A stretch of DNA of 64,000 bases from Cyclobacterium marinum DSM 745 (GCF_000222485.1 NC_015914.1:434001-498000), one strand, 5' to 3'. Shown: positions 34,835 to 43,856, counted from the stretch's first letter. The notes: generated by a model not told the origin, from the sequence alone. Program-made: numbers and translations.

Positions 34835-35980
34835 CTAAACCTTTACATACCAGCGGTTCCTATCCATCCACCAACCTATCAGCCATATGATCAGCATAAA
34901 AGAAATTGAGAACAATAAACTTGCCCACCCTTCGGGAAATACCGGTTCATAAAGGGTTTTATAGGTCAGATTTCGGATGGATTGACCTTCAATCCTTATC
35001 ATTCCCAAGATTCTTACCAATACACCTGATAAGATGTACAAAGCCAAGGGGTTTTTGCCAAAGACTTCGAAAAAGTAGGCCCAACCTTTGATAGACCGTA
35101 CTTCCAATATAAACATTAATAGAGCTAAGGTAAGGGTGGAATATCCGACCGTAACCAGCGTAAAAGAACTGGTCCAAATCTTCTTGTTAATTGGGAAACC
35201 ATAATCCCAAAGGTAACCTACGACAAGTAAAATCACTGCAAACATGGCCAACCAAAGAACAGTCTCAATGTCCCCTCCTCTCTTTTGTATCTGGAGACCT
35301 ACCCAATAGCCCAACAATACATTGACCATGGCAGGAAAAGTACTTAACAGACCTTCAGGATCAAAGGCAAACCCATTCATCTTGTAGAGGTTATCAGGTG
35401 AAAAAAGCCAGAGATCCAATCGACCACTTGCATTGCCTTCCAAGGAAAAGGGATCCATACCCGGAACGCCAAAAAGAAACATTACCAGCCAATAGGAGAG
35501 TAAAATAAGACCACTTGTAATCAGAATCTTTTTAGGACTCAAAAAATAGATCAAGGTAGCACCAAGTCCATAACACAAAGCTATTCGCTGCAAAACACCT
35601 AAAATTCTAATGCTAGTAAAATCATAGGGGACCACTCCGCTGTCGTTAACTCTAAAGAAGGGGAAAGCTGTCAAAAGCAGGCCAATTATAAAAATTAAGG
35701 CTGTTCTCTTAAATACTTTACTAAAATAGGCTTTACCCCCTTTCAATTTAAATTTACCGAGACTGAAGCTCATCGCATTGCCTACTACAAACAAAAAAGA
35801 AGGAAATACCAAATCTGTTAAAGTTAATCCATGCCAATCAGCATGTGTTAAAGGGCCAAAACTAGTACTTCCATCTCCCGGAGTATTTACTATAACCATC
35901 AAGGCCAATGTCAATCCCCGTAAAACATCTAGGGATTGATACCTTGTATGGGGCGTAATGGAATCCAATGTATTTGTCAT
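34835..35980 (-). CDS. NagX/heparan-alpha-glucosaminide acetyltransferase-like membrane protein
   Basis: 381 residues with about ten membrane helices. The N-terminus has R-Y-Q-S-L-D-V-L-R-G-L-T-L-A-L-M-V-I-V-N-T-P-G and then H-A-D-W-H-G-L-T-L-T-D-L-V-F-P-S-F-L-F-V-V-G. This is the conserved H-x-x-W-x-G-x-x-x-x-D-x-x-F-P signature of the DUF5009/NagX group related to human HGSNAT. It probably moves an acetyl group across the inner membrane onto an amino sugar, or acts as a transporter; which is not settled for bacterial members. Confidence 0.82.
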   Translation of the reverse strand: MTNTLDSITPHTRYQSLDVLRGLTLALMVIVNTPGDGSTSFGPLTHADWHGLTLTDLVFPSFLFVVGNAMSFSLGKFKLKGGKAYFSKVFKRTALIFIIGLLLTAFPFFRVNDSGVVPYDFTSIRILGVLQRIALCYGLGATLIYFLSPKKILITSGLILLSYWLVMFLFGVPGMDPFSLEGNASGRLDLWLFSPDNLYKMNGFAFDPEGLLSTFPAMVNVLLGYWVGLQIQKRGGDIETVLWLAMFAVILLVVGYLWDYGFPINKKIWTSSFTLVTVGYSTLTLALLMFILEVRSIKGWAYFFEVFGKNPLALYILSGVLVRILGMIRIEGQSIRNLTYKTLYEPVFPEGWASLLFSISFMLIIWLIGWWMDRNRWYVKV

Positions 35981-36086
35981 CGTATAGCTATGTTATTTTT
36001 TTAAAAGTGAAAAACGCTAAATAAAATTTATCCGGTCAGATCCCAAAACAGCCTACAAGTGTATGGGTTGATTAAACCAGAATTAA

Positions 36087-36286
36087 GTAATCAGATTTCT
36101 CCGCCCTGACAATAGGGGTGATGGCCTTTTCCGTGTTTAGGGGAAGTGTTGCAATCGCAAGAAATCCAACTTGTTTAGAGGTTTTAGTATAGCACCGTTA
36201 GGGTAAAATTGAAAGAAGCAACGAAACAGTTGATTTTGAAGCGCTTTCAACACATAATAGATTGTCTATTCCATATTTCGAGTTAA
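36087..36286. repeat. Copy 2 of the ~200-bp dispersed structured element
   Basis: 200 bases colinear with 31756-31957. The second stem is GAAAG-aa-GC (36211-36219) with GC-g-CTTTC (36241-36248), different bases from copy 1 but still able to pair, around the same TTGATTTTGAA loop. The outer stem is weaker here. Flanks differ fully from those of copy 1, so the element has defined ends. No open frame. Confidence 0.65.
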
Positions 36287-36746
36287 ATTTTGATGTAACA
36301 AACTTTTAATAATCTATGTATTTCTTCCAGCCCTTGGAAAAACGAGTAGCTAATCAAAGCATCAATTATGGACTTCACAGTTCCTATCTGTCAAATCATA
36401 AAATTTAGGCTAAGTTTATTGAGGGTTTAATATGCAAAATGAATAAAAGAGCCATAAATAGCATGTTAATGCTCCTGTAGCCAATGGCTTGGTCAAGAAA
36501 ACCATTGTTTTCGGCCCTTAATTTCTATCAACCCAATCAAAAAAACAAAAGTATAGCCACTTATTATGATATTAATCAGGCCCTAGAAGAAAAATATCTG
36601 AATCAATGGGCTTTCTTTTCAATCTTTTTTATGACCCCCTTAAAAAATCGGAAATAGATACCCCTTTACTAAAGATTAATCAATACCTTATTCAAAAGTC
36701 ACTAAATCATATTCGGTAATTTCAAATCACCTAAACTACCGAAAAT

Positions 36747-36796
36747 AGAAAAAGCCATTCAGTACCTGTAGGATATGGTCCTGAATGGCTTTTTCT
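36747..36796 (-). terminator. Strong terminator after the cupin gene
   Basis: A perfect 16-base stem (36747-36762 with 36781-36796) and an 18-base loop. On the minus strand it continues TTTTTCTATTTT. It lies about 80 bases after the stop at 36878. Confidence 0.88.
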
Positions 36797-36877
36797 AATA
36801 GGAATCAATAGTACTTGTAGGTCTGAAAATCATCGAAGTCATGATTTCTAACCTGGGTATGCACTTCAAAAACTATT

Positions 36878-37390
36878 CTATTTTCTGGAAAAATCGTCTT
36901 GAACACGTACAATATCTTCTTCATCTGATGGGTTTTCAGGATCTGTATGCATCCAAATTTCTGCAACCACTCCCCAGTTGTTCAAACCTACTAACCTGTG
37001 TCTTTCACCTTGTTTTAGGCGTTGCACTTCTCCTATCGCCATTTTTTGCAACGCTCCTTCAGTATCATTGTCACTGGTTATCAATCCGCCTTCTCCTTCT
37101 ACCAACTTCCATATCTCTGCCCTTCTGTGGTGGTATTGCCAAGACAATCTTTTACCGGGCCCAACGAGCAAAATTTTTGGACTTAGTTTATTTTTTAATT
37201 GCTCGGGTGACAAGCTTACTTCAGGAAAAAACTTTTCCTTGAATTTGCTGATTTGGTCTTCATTGATAACAAAAAAACCACCCCAGGGTCTGGTTTCGTC
37301 TTGGTTTATAATTTGAAAGCCTTCGGCTGCTAACCAATCATCAACCGTTTTAAAAATAGCTGCTTTAGATAAATCTTTCTCTATTTTCAT
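36878..37390 (-). CDS. Cupin protein of the mannose-6-phosphate isomerase type II fold
   Basis: 170 residues. After a helical start there is T-R-P-W-G-G-F-F-V, then L-V-G-P-G-K-R-L-S-W-Q-Y-H-H-R-R-A-E-I-W-K-L-V-E-G and L-K-Q-G-E-R-H-R-L-V-G. This is the P-G-x-x-L-S-x-Q-x-H-x-x-R-x-E-x-W signature of the C-terminal isomerase domain of ManC-type enzymes. It is a stand-alone domain without the nucleotidyltransferase half; similar Bacteroidota proteins are often called phosphoheptose isomerase. It should act on a sugar phosphate. It is 70 bases after the ROK gene. Confidence 0.8.
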   Translation of the reverse strand: MKIEKDLSKAAIFKTVDDWLAAEGFQIINQDETRPWGGFFVINEDQISKFKEKFFPEVSLSPEQLKNKLSPKILLVGPGKRLSWQYHHRRAEIWKLVEGEGGLITSDNDTEGALQKMAIGEVQRLKQGERHRLVGLNNWGVVAEIWMHTDPENPSDEEDIVRVQDDFSRK

Positions 37391-37460
37391 TCTATTCTAT
37401 AATTAAACAAAGTAATAAAAATTGCTCTTTTAAATAATGCTCAAAAGATAATGATTTTTT

Positions 37461-38333
37461 TTATTGTTTTTTTTCAAACAAACTGGCGGCTCCTATCATC
37501 GCCGCTTTTTCTCCCAATTTACTTATAAAAATTTCCGGATTGGCCTTATTGGCACTCAAAACTCGCTGTACTTCAGGCAAAAATAAATCTCCGGCTTTTA
37601 CCATATTCCCACCGATCACAACTTTATCGATCGCTTTTCCTTCCATTTGCAATAGCATCAGTTCGGCCAAATTTTGACCGAATTCTTTGAGAACATTTAA
37701 AGTGTCCGATCTCCGTTCTGGCATCGCTAGCAGTATTTTCAAACCATCTACTTCAATGTCAAAGGTTTCTTTTGCCCACCTTACAAAAAATGACGTACTA
37801 ATTAAATCTTCTGCAATACCTCCTTTAAAAGGCACCGACCAAAATGCACCATCTTCAGCTTTATCACCAAACTTATAGGAACCTCCTAGCCCTGTACCTA
37901 AGGTGATTCCCATCAGCCTCTCTTGGTTAGGCCAACCGGCTACAAAAGCCTCTCCTTGTAAAAAAGCAGCAGCATCATTAATAAAGGCGATATTTTCCAC
38001 AGGAAGTTTTAGTCTTTGAGCAAGTGCCTCTTTAAGGTTAACCTGATAAAGAGACCTGTATTTCCCCTGATCTAAAATCAAAGAAATCCCTTGATCATAA
38101 TCGAAGGGGGCAGGCATTGCAATGCCTAGACAGGCATCTTTTTTGATATTCAAAGACAATATACAGTCGATCCAAGCATTTAAGATTTCCTGTTTGGTAC
38201 CTAAAGAATCCACCGGCATTCTTGAAATCTTTTCATCCAGAATACTTGAACTTTGGTTATCCAAAAGCCCTGCACTAATATGTGATCCTCCAATGTCTAC
38301 ACCAACAATCTGTTTCATTTTAATTTTTTTCAT
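37461..38333 (-). CDS. ROK-family sugar kinase, glucokinase-like
   Basis: 290 residues. The phosphate-binding motif V-D-I-G-G-S-H-I-S-A-G is at residues 11-21, a second ATP motif G-I-T-L-G-T-G-L-G-G-S-Y lies near 144, and N-D-A-A-A-F-L near 119 holds the catalytic aspartate. The classical ROK zinc motif (CxCGxxGC) is not visible, as in many shorter members. ATG at 38333 gives a long lead; an ATG at 38318 is equally possible. It begins one base after the stop of the upstream TPR lipoprotein gene, so the two are one operon. Glucose, mannose or an amino sugar is the probable substrate. Confidence 0.85.
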   Translation of the reverse strand: MKKIKMKQIVGVDIGGSHISAGLLDNQSSSILDEKISRMPVDSLGTKQEILNAWIDCILSLNIKKDACLGIAMPAPFDYDQGISLILDQGKYRSLYQVNLKEALAQRLKLPVENIAFINDAAAFLQGEAFVAGWPNQERLMGITLGTGLGGSYKFGDKAEDGAFWSVPFKGGIAEDLISTSFFVRWAKETFDIEVDGLKILLAMPERRSDTLNVLKEFGQNLAELMLLQMEGKAIDKVVIGGNMVKAGDLFLPEVQRVLSANKANPEIFISKLGEKAAMIGAASLFEKKQ

Positions 38334-38334
38334 T

Positions 38335-39873
38335 TCACCTAATCACCTCTTTGAAACCTTCTTTATTATGGTAGGCTGCAAATTCATAGTCAGCGGCCGC
38401 CCGATCTCTCAAAAATTGATTTCGGGTAATGGCTTTTTTAAGGTTTTCATAAAGCTTTGTTTCCTCACCATTTCTGGCAGCAATTATTGCTAAGCCATAA
38501 AAAGGAAAGCCATTGCTCATATTTTGTATGGCACTATTTTCAAATTGAATTGTAGCATTGTAATAATCTCCTGACAAAACATTTGCTAAACCCTGATTAA
38601 AAAGGTTTACCGGACTTTTCTCAGCATTGTTCAAGTGGATTACAGCCAATCTATAATCTCCATTGAATATAGAAACTGCTCCCAAAGCTGCTTGATGTAC
38701 TTTTTTAATTTCATCAAACTCCGTAAGCGTAAAAGCCCGATAAAAACTATTGTAGGCACTAAATTTATCTTCCCATAACCAAAATACTATCCCTAAATTA
38801 TAAACCGCATATGGGTTCTCAAAAATAGCATTAGACCGATTGAAGGCAAAAAGTGCATTTTCCAGCAACTGGTTTTTGTCTTTGGTATTTCTGGTTCTAT
38901 TTGCCTTATTGGCAAAAACAAAACCGAGATTATTAAAAGCAAAAGCACTTGGATAAACTTCTACCATGGCCCTTAAAATCTCCTCTTTTTCATTCCATCC
39001 AGGTTCCATATCCACTGCCCGAATATAATCATTTTCAGACAAGGTATCGGCAGGAACCTGTCCTTTGCGAATACTTCTACTTAAAATAGAAAGTTGAAGA
39101 TCAGATATACCTTCACCGTCCCAGGGTGCACGAACTGCCTTTTGGACAAATGGGTTCAAGACCTCTCGCTGGACTTTACCAAATGAGGGTAAAGCTTTTA
39201 ATTTCTTTAATTTATAGGTCCAATCGCCCGGACCTTCCAAAACCTTTAAAAAGGGAGCTTTGGCAGTAAATGGTATCCCACTATAGGAAGAAAAAGCATC
39301 CTTCAAATCCTTAAAGTTATTTTTTGAAAGCATGCCAACGGTTTCCTGTTGGTAGGGTTCTATCCATAAACCCAAGACGGGATATTGTTCCTGACCGCGA
39401 TATTGTCCTATCTGGGAAAGAGAGGCAGTAGTTATTATCCCTGTTGAAACAAGAACTTCCTCTGTCTCATACTGCCTCACACCTTGGTTATTTGAAACTT
39501 CTCCTTTGGCATATAAACTGCCATTTTCCATACCATTCACAAAAGGCATGGTATAGCTTTCTGTTAACTTCACGCTCGAATAAACATCAAGGGTATCCCC
39601 TTTTACCCTTAACTTTTTCTCAAAAAAATACGTTTCATTATCATACTTGAAATAAGGAAATAAAGCGTAGGTTTCATTCCTTAATAGCATGGCATTTGGG
39701 AGAATTACAGTTAAATCAAACCTTACTGAATCACCTAAACGCTCTAAATTATTTGGGTCTAAATAAATTTTTTGGTTATCTGCTTTTTTTTTAACTTGTA
39801 CAACATTACAAGAATAGCTTGCAATTGTCGTACATAAGATAAAAAAGGCAATGTATTTTTTTACCATATTCAT
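38335..39873 (-). CDS. TPR-repeat lipoprotein of unknown function
   Basis: 512 residues with a lipoprotein signal (lipobox A-S-Y-S-C, near residue 22). Residues 30-260 are beta-rich and of unknown family. From about 300 to the end there are TPR-like repeats (A-F-A-F-N-N-L-G-F-V-F-A, A-V-Y-N-L-G-I-V-F-W-L, Y-Y-N-A-T-I-Q-F-E-N-S-A, F-Y-G-L-A-I-I-A-A-R). It should be anchored at the inner face of the outer membrane and may scaffold other proteins. It is followed at once by the ROK kinase gene. Confidence 0.75.
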   Translation of the reverse strand: MNMVKKYIAFFILCTTIASYSCNVVQVKKKADNQKIYLDPNNLERLGDSVRFDLTVILPNAMLLRNETYALFPYFKYDNETYFFEKKLRVKGDTLDVYSSVKLTESYTMPFVNGMENGSLYAKGEVSNNQGVRQYETEEVLVSTGIITTASLSQIGQYRGQEQYPVLGLWIEPYQQETVGMLSKNNFKDLKDAFSSYSGIPFTAKAPFLKVLEGPGDWTYKLKKLKALPSFGKVQREVLNPFVQKAVRAPWDGEGISDLQLSILSRSIRKGQVPADTLSENDYIRAVDMEPGWNEKEEILRAMVEVYPSAFAFNNLGFVFANKANRTRNTKDKNQLLENALFAFNRSNAIFENPYAVYNLGIVFWLWEDKFSAYNSFYRAFTLTEFDEIKKVHQAALGAVSIFNGDYRLAVIHLNNAEKSPVNLFNQGLANVLSGDYYNATIQFENSAIQNMSNGFPFYGLAIIAARNGEETKLYENLKKAITRNQFLRDRAAADYEFAAYHNKEGFKEVIR

Positions 39874-39942
39874 AGGTTAACCAATTTATTATCAATAAGT
39901 TGCTTTAATTTTAATTCTTAGAACGCTTAAATGGTCATTAAC

Positions 39943-40161
39943 ATGGAAAATATAAAATTATTCTTCCAAGAACGAGCCTTCGGGGTTTGCTCAAAATTAG
40001 GAGAAAAACTTCATTTCCCTATTGACAGCATTCGATTGTTTTTTATTTACAGTTCTTTCATTACATTGGGTTCTCCCATCATTCTGTATGTGACACTTGG
40101 GATGCTAATGAAAATAAGAACTTATTTAAGGAGAATGAATAATCCGGCTTTATTTGATTAA
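39943..40161 (+). CDS. Small PspC-domain protein
   Basis: 72 residues from M-E-N-I-K-L-F; four codons upstream (ATG at 39931) would be an alternative start. It has the PspC pattern: a short basic helix with F-G-V-C-S-K-L-G-E-K, then I-D-S-I-R-L-F-F-I-Y-S-S-F and one long membrane helix. Such small proteins sit in the inner membrane and are linked to envelope stress in other bacteria. Its stop overlaps the stop of the facing glycosyltransferase gene by 3 bases. Confidence 0.75.
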   Translation: MENIKLFFQERAFGVCSKLGEKLHFPIDSIRLFFIYSSFITLGSPIILYVTLGMLMKIRTYLRRMNNPALFD

Positions 40162-41168
40162 TTCATCTCAGAATATTTTTTCTTTCCTTTGAGATAATAA
40201 GACCATATGATGCAGTAAACAGCAAGTGGTTTTGCTGAAGTATGTTTTTTTACCTTTTGAGACTGGCGATATCTCAATGCATCACGATTGATAACAAAGT
40301 CCCGATAGGCCCTTATTATTGCCCAACTGTGGGGCACTCCCTTGGTCAACAGCAGATGCATAAAAGCCCCGGCATCCAAAATCATTCGCAAAATCAAAAC
40401 TTTAATAAAACCGATTAACTCTAGATTACCTTTCAGCATATATAAACTGTTTCTAAAATTAAGGTAAGTTTTCAAAGGGTTTACTTGAGACAAGGTGCCG
40501 CCTCCAAGGTGATAAACACTCGTTGCTCCACAGTGATGAATTTTATAACCTTTATTCCTCATCCTCCAACACAGATCAATTTCCTCCATATGAGAGAAAT
40601 AAAAAGGATTAAAACCTCCAAGATCATGGAAAACAGCTGATTTAACACAAAAACAGGCCCCCGAGGCCCAGTCTACTTCAATAGAATCATCGTATTGCCC
40701 TTGATCTTCTTCCAATAAATGGAGAATCCTTCCTCGACAAAATGGATAGCCAAGCTGATCTAAAAAACCACCTGCAGCACCTGCATAATCAAAGTAACCT
40801 TTTTTCTTCAAGGAAAGCACTTTGGGCTGACAGGCTGCCACTTTCGGATATTGTAAAAGATAGCCAACTAGAGTTTTGTCCCAGCCATTTGAAACTTCCA
40901 CATCTGAATTGAGAAGCAGGTAAAAGGAATAGGCATCTTTTAATTCCTTTAACCCTAGATTATACCCTTTGCTGTACCCGTGATTTTCACTTAGCAATAC
41001 CAATCTTATTTCAGGAAAATCTCTTTGAAGGTAAGAAATGGATCCATCATTGCTACCATTATCTATGACAACAATATCATAAACACTATTGCTTATTACT
41101 TGAGGCAAATATTTCTGCAGCATGGCTTCCCCATTGTAATTTAAAATAACAATAGCAGCCTCTTTCAT
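40158..41168 (-). CDS. GT2-family glycosyltransferase
   Basis: 336 residues. The GT-A fold is shown by A-I-V-I-L-N-Y-N-G at the start, V-V-I-D-N-G-S-N-D-G-S near residue 34, the nucleotide-sugar binding L-L-N-S-D-V-E-V near 83, and W-A-S-G-A-C-F-C-V-K near 166. E-E-I-D-L-C-W-R near 192 is typical of rhamnosyl-transferase-like members. It transfers a sugar from a nucleotide donor, probably to a lipid or glycan at the inner membrane. It overlaps the YbaB gene start by a single base. Confidence 0.9.
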   Translation of the reverse strand: MKEAAIVILNYNGEAMLQKYLPQVISNSVYDIVVIDNGSNDGSISYLQRDFPEIRLVLLSENHGYSKGYNLGLKELKDAYSFYLLLNSDVEVSNGWDKTLVGYLLQYPKVAACQPKVLSLKKKGYFDYAGAAGGFLDQLGYPFCRGRILHLLEEDQGQYDDSIEVDWASGACFCVKSAVFHDLGGFNPFYFSHMEEIDLCWRMRNKGYKIHHCGATSVYHLGGGTLSQVNPLKTYLNFRNSLYMLKGNLELIGFIKVLILRMILDAGAFMHLLLTKGVPHSWAIIRAYRDFVINRDALRYRQSQKVKKHTSAKPLAVYCIIWSYYLKGKKKYSEMN

Positions 41169-41500
41169 TACATCATGCTTCCAAAATCCATACCCGGAAT
41201 ATTAGGCATCATACCTGCGGTGGCAGAACTCATTTTTTCTTTGATTTTCACATCTATATTCTCCAAGGCCTTATTGGTTGCCCCAACAATCAGATCCTTC
41301 ATCATATCCTTGTCTTTTTCATTCACCAAACTGGAATCAATTTCTATGTCTAACACTCTTCTTTCACCATTTACGATTACCTTGACCATACCGGCCCCCA
41401 CTTCACCTTCTGCTTGTAAATGCACCAATTCAGCTTGGGTGGCTTTAATTTTGGCTTGAGCCTCCTTCACCTTGTTCATTATATTCATCATGTCAAACAT
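41168..41500 (-). CDS. YbaB/EbfC-family nucleoid-associated protein
   Basis: 110 residues. Family pattern: M-M-N-I-M-N-K-V-K-E-A-Q-A-K, V-V-A-type strand replaced by V-K-V-I-V-N-G-E-R-R-V-L-D-I-E-I-D, and D-L-I-V-G-A-T-N-K-A-L-E. The C-terminus is rich in Met, Gly and Pro. It binds DNA as a small dimer. In other bacteria the gene stands beside dnaX and recR; here it stands before a glycosyltransferase gene. Confidence 0.92.
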   Translation of the reverse strand: MFDMMNIMNKVKEAQAKIKATQAELVHLQAEGEVGAGMVKVIVNGERRVLDIEIDSSLVNEKDKDMMKDLIVGATNKALENIDVKIKEKMSSATAGMMPNIPGMDFGSMM

Positions 41501-41627
41501 ATGCTTTCCTTTCTTTTTAAATCAATATTATTTTATTACCTATTTTATTTATAGCTTAAACTCCTTTACAAAGTAAATTTCCCCACCATCTAATGGAAGG
41601 AATGATGTTAAGCAATAAGTCATTTAT

Positions 41628-43004
41628 TTAGACCTTCTTTATTTTTTTAACTACATCTGCTAGACTTAGACTTTCTTGTTCACCACTTGTCATGTCTTTC
41701 AAGCTAATGGTATTGTTCTCTAGTTCCTCCGAACCCATTACGCCTACATATGGAATACCCTTTTTGCCTGCGTAGTTAAACTGCTTTTTAATTTTTACCA
41801 AATCAGGATAAATTTCAGCAGCAATGCCTTCCTTTCTTAAAGCAGCCAATACACCTAAGCAAGCCTCTTTTTCTTCTTCACCAAAATAGGCTAACATTAT
41901 TTGTGTACGTTCTACTTCATCATCAGGAAAGATATTTAACTCTTCAAGCACGTCATATAGCCGATCCACTCCAAATGAGAAACCAACGCCGGAAACTCCT
42001 TTTAGGCCGAAAACACCAGTAAGATCATCATATCTACCTCCTCCACTTACAGAACCAATCCCAACTCCATTGACCTTCACTTCAAATATCGCTCCAGTAT
42101 AATAAGACAGGCCTCTGGCCAAAACAGGATCAAACACCACATGATGTTGGTTTTCTCCCATCTTACTTAGGTAGGAAAACACCTCTTCAAGTTCATTAAT
42201 TCCCTTTAAACCTATCTCGCTTTCCGCAAGGTATTTTTTCAAAAACTGTAACCAACCCACATTGTTTTTTTCATTTTGTGAAAGGATCGGTGACAATTTT
42301 TCAATGGCATCTTCAGAAAAATTTCGCTCTTTCAATTCTACTTTCACCTTTTCCCATCCAATTTTATCCAATTTATCAATGGCCACACATAAATCGGCCT
42401 CTTTTCCGAAAGCGCCAATCACCTCAGCAATTCCGGTAAGAATCTTTCTATTGTTGATCTTGATATCATAGTCATTTAGTTTAAAATCTGAAAAAACCCT
42501 TTTTATCATGCAAAGAATTTCTGTTTCACAAATTAAACTATCAGTCCCCACCACATCTGCGTCACATTGATAGAACTCCCTATATCTCCCTTTTTGTGGT
42601 CGATCAGCTCTCCAAACTGGCTGCATTTGAAAACGCTTAAAGGGATAAGTTATTTCATTTTGATTCATGACCACATACCTTGCAAATGGTACTGTGAGAT
42701 CATATCTCAAACCTTTTTCTGAAATCTTAGGTAACACTTTGCTTTCTCCGGCTTTAAAAGTTTCAGAATCCACCTTCTTTAAAAACGCACCACTGTTTAG
42801 TACTTTAAACAAAAGCTGGTCTCCTTCATCTCCATATTTCCCCGTCAAGGTACTAAGGTTTTCCATTGTTGGTGTCTCCAACTGCTGGTACCCAAATAAT
42901 TTGAATGTATCCTGTATGGTATTAAAAATATAGTTTCTTCGGGCCATTTCTTTAGGGCCAAAATCGCGCATACCTTTAGGTATCCCTGGTTTTTGTTTGC
43001 TCAT
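41628..43004 (-). CDS. hisS: Histidine--tRNA ligase
   Basis: 458 residues of class II aminoacyl-tRNA synthetase type. The N-terminus has K-P-G-I-P-K-G-M-R-D-F. Motif 2 is visible in F-Q-M-Q-P-V-W-R-A-D-R-P-Q-K-G-R-Y-R-E-F. Histidine motifs include G-L-S-Y-Y-T-G-A-I-F-E-V and S-G-G-G-R-Y-D-D-L. The C-terminal anticodon-binding domain spans about the last 95 residues. Charges tRNA-His in the cytosol. It diverges from the small basic protein gene at 43171. Confidence 0.96.
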   Translation of the reverse strand: MSKQKPGIPKGMRDFGPKEMARRNYIFNTIQDTFKLFGYQQLETPTMENLSTLTGKYGDEGDQLLFKVLNSGAFLKKVDSETFKAGESKVLPKISEKGLRYDLTVPFARYVVMNQNEITYPFKRFQMQPVWRADRPQKGRYREFYQCDADVVGTDSLICETEILCMIKRVFSDFKLNDYDIKINNRKILTGIAEVIGAFGKEADLCVAIDKLDKIGWEKVKVELKERNFSEDAIEKLSPILSQNEKNNVGWLQFLKKYLAESEIGLKGINELEEVFSYLSKMGENQHHVVFDPVLARGLSYYTGAIFEVKVNGVGIGSVSGGGRYDDLTGVFGLKGVSGVGFSFGVDRLYDVLEELNIFPDDEVERTQIMLAYFGEEEKEACLGVLAALRKEGIAAEIYPDLVKIKKQFNYAGKKGIPYVGVMGSEELENNTISLKDMTSGEQESLSLADVVKKIKKV

Positions 43005-43124
43005 CCTCTGGAATTTTGGCCAAAGTTAAAAAATTAAAAAGTATATTGGAGGATATTATCAGGGCAATTTGGGGGCTAAACCCAACTTCTTTAATTAATT
43101 CCTGTATTTAATTAATATTTTACT

Positions 43125-43132
43125 TACCTTTG
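43125..43132 (+). promoter_or_regulatory. -7 promoter box of the small basic protein gene
   Basis: TACCTTTG is a perfect match to the Bacteroidota -7 consensus TAnnTTTG. It lies 38 bases before the ATG at 43171. The -33 region (TGTATTTA area) is weak. Confidence 0.6.
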
Positions 43133-43170
43133 CCCTTCATTTCAAGCGAGAACAAAAAACAAACAATACA

Positions 43171-43320
43171 ATGGCTGTTACTACTTTAAAAAGAAAATTA
43201 AGAAGAAAAAGACAGGCACAGAATGCAAGGGTACAAAAAATCAAATTATTGAGTGCTCAGCCTGTCCTCAAAAATGTAGATGTAGAAGAAATTAAGAAAG
43301 AATTTTCTTCAAGCAAATAA
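43171..43320 (+). CDS. Small basic, ribosomal-protein-like protein (49 residues)
   Basis: An ATG-to-TAA frame of 49 codons. It begins M-A-V-T-T-L-K-R-K-L-R-R-K-R-Q and ends with the block V-L-K-N-V-D-V-E-E-I-K-K-E-F. The first half is strongly basic, like a small ribosomal protein that threads into rRNA. It has its own consensus promoter box and a good terminator. I recall proteins of this shape in other Bacteroidota genomes, without a firm name. Because it is short it is easily missed. Binding to the ribosome is an inference. Confidence 0.75.
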   Translation: MAVTTLKRKLRRKRQAQNARVQKIKLLSAQPVLKNVDVEEIKKEFSSSK

Positions 43321-43334
43321 AAAAAATAAAGAAG

Positions 43335-43357
43335 CCCGAATAACATCGGGTTTTTTT
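43335..43357 (+). terminator. Terminator shared by two facing genes
   Basis: CCCGA (43335-43339) and TCGGG (43346-43350) form a short stem followed by seven T. The minus-strand phosphoesterase gene ends inside the T-run (stop 43356-43358). On the minus strand CTTTATTTTTT follows the stem a few bases on, so it may act in both directions. Confidence 0.8.
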
Positions 43358-43856
43358 ATATCCTGCCTCTTTTTCCTAGTTCAATTACCTTGAGGTTTTT
43401 GACGGTTTGATCCAATTCAAAAGTCAACATTGTTTTTATTTGATGAAATCCGTGATTGCCAATAGCCCCGGGATTCATATATAGCACACCCAATTCTTTG
43501 TCTTGCACCACCTTGCAAATATGAGAATGTCCACATACAAATAAGTTGGGTTGGTGATTTTTGATTTTAGCTTTTACTCCTTTTGCATATCGTGGTGGTG
43601 TTCCGCCGATATGAATCATAAACACTTTCACTCCTCCACTTTCGAAAAGCACTTCTTCAGGAAGTTCTCTCTTTAAGTGTTGGTCATCGATATTCCCGAA
43701 TACTGCCCTTAATAATGGCTTTTTGGGTAATTTTTCCAATATCATGGGGTCTCCAACATCTCCAGCATGCCAAATTTCATCCACTTCCTCCAATGATTGA
43801 ATTGCATTTTCAGGAAGGCTGCTGTGGGTATCACTAATCAAAGCTATTTTGACCAT
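43356..43856 (-). CDS. YfcE/MJ0936-type metallophosphoesterase
   Basis: 166 residues. The calcineurin-like motifs are all present: I-S-D-T-H-S (residues 7-12), H-A-G-D-V-G-D near 30, F-G-N-I-D-D near 53, I-H-I-G-G-T near 81, and C-G-H-S-H near 108. It is a small two-metal phosphodiesterase of the YfcE family, cytosolic, with no known natural substrate in most species. It faces the small basic protein gene. Confidence 0.9.
   Translation of the reverse strand: MVKIALISDTHSSLPENAIQSLEEVDEIWHAGDVGDPMILEKLPKKPLLRAVFGNIDDQHLKRELPEEVLFESGGVKVFMIHIGGTPPRYAKGVKAKIKNHQPNLFVCGHSHICKVVQDKELGVLYMNPGAIGNHGFHQIKTMLTFELDQTVKNLKVIELGKRGRI

Larger units (their letters stand above)
35981..36877. other. Gene-free region with repeat copy 2 and a terminator
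   Basis: 897 bases. It holds copy 2 of the dispersed element (36087-36286) and the terminator at 36747-36796. The rest (36290-36740) shows no open frame of note. Confidence 0.5.
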
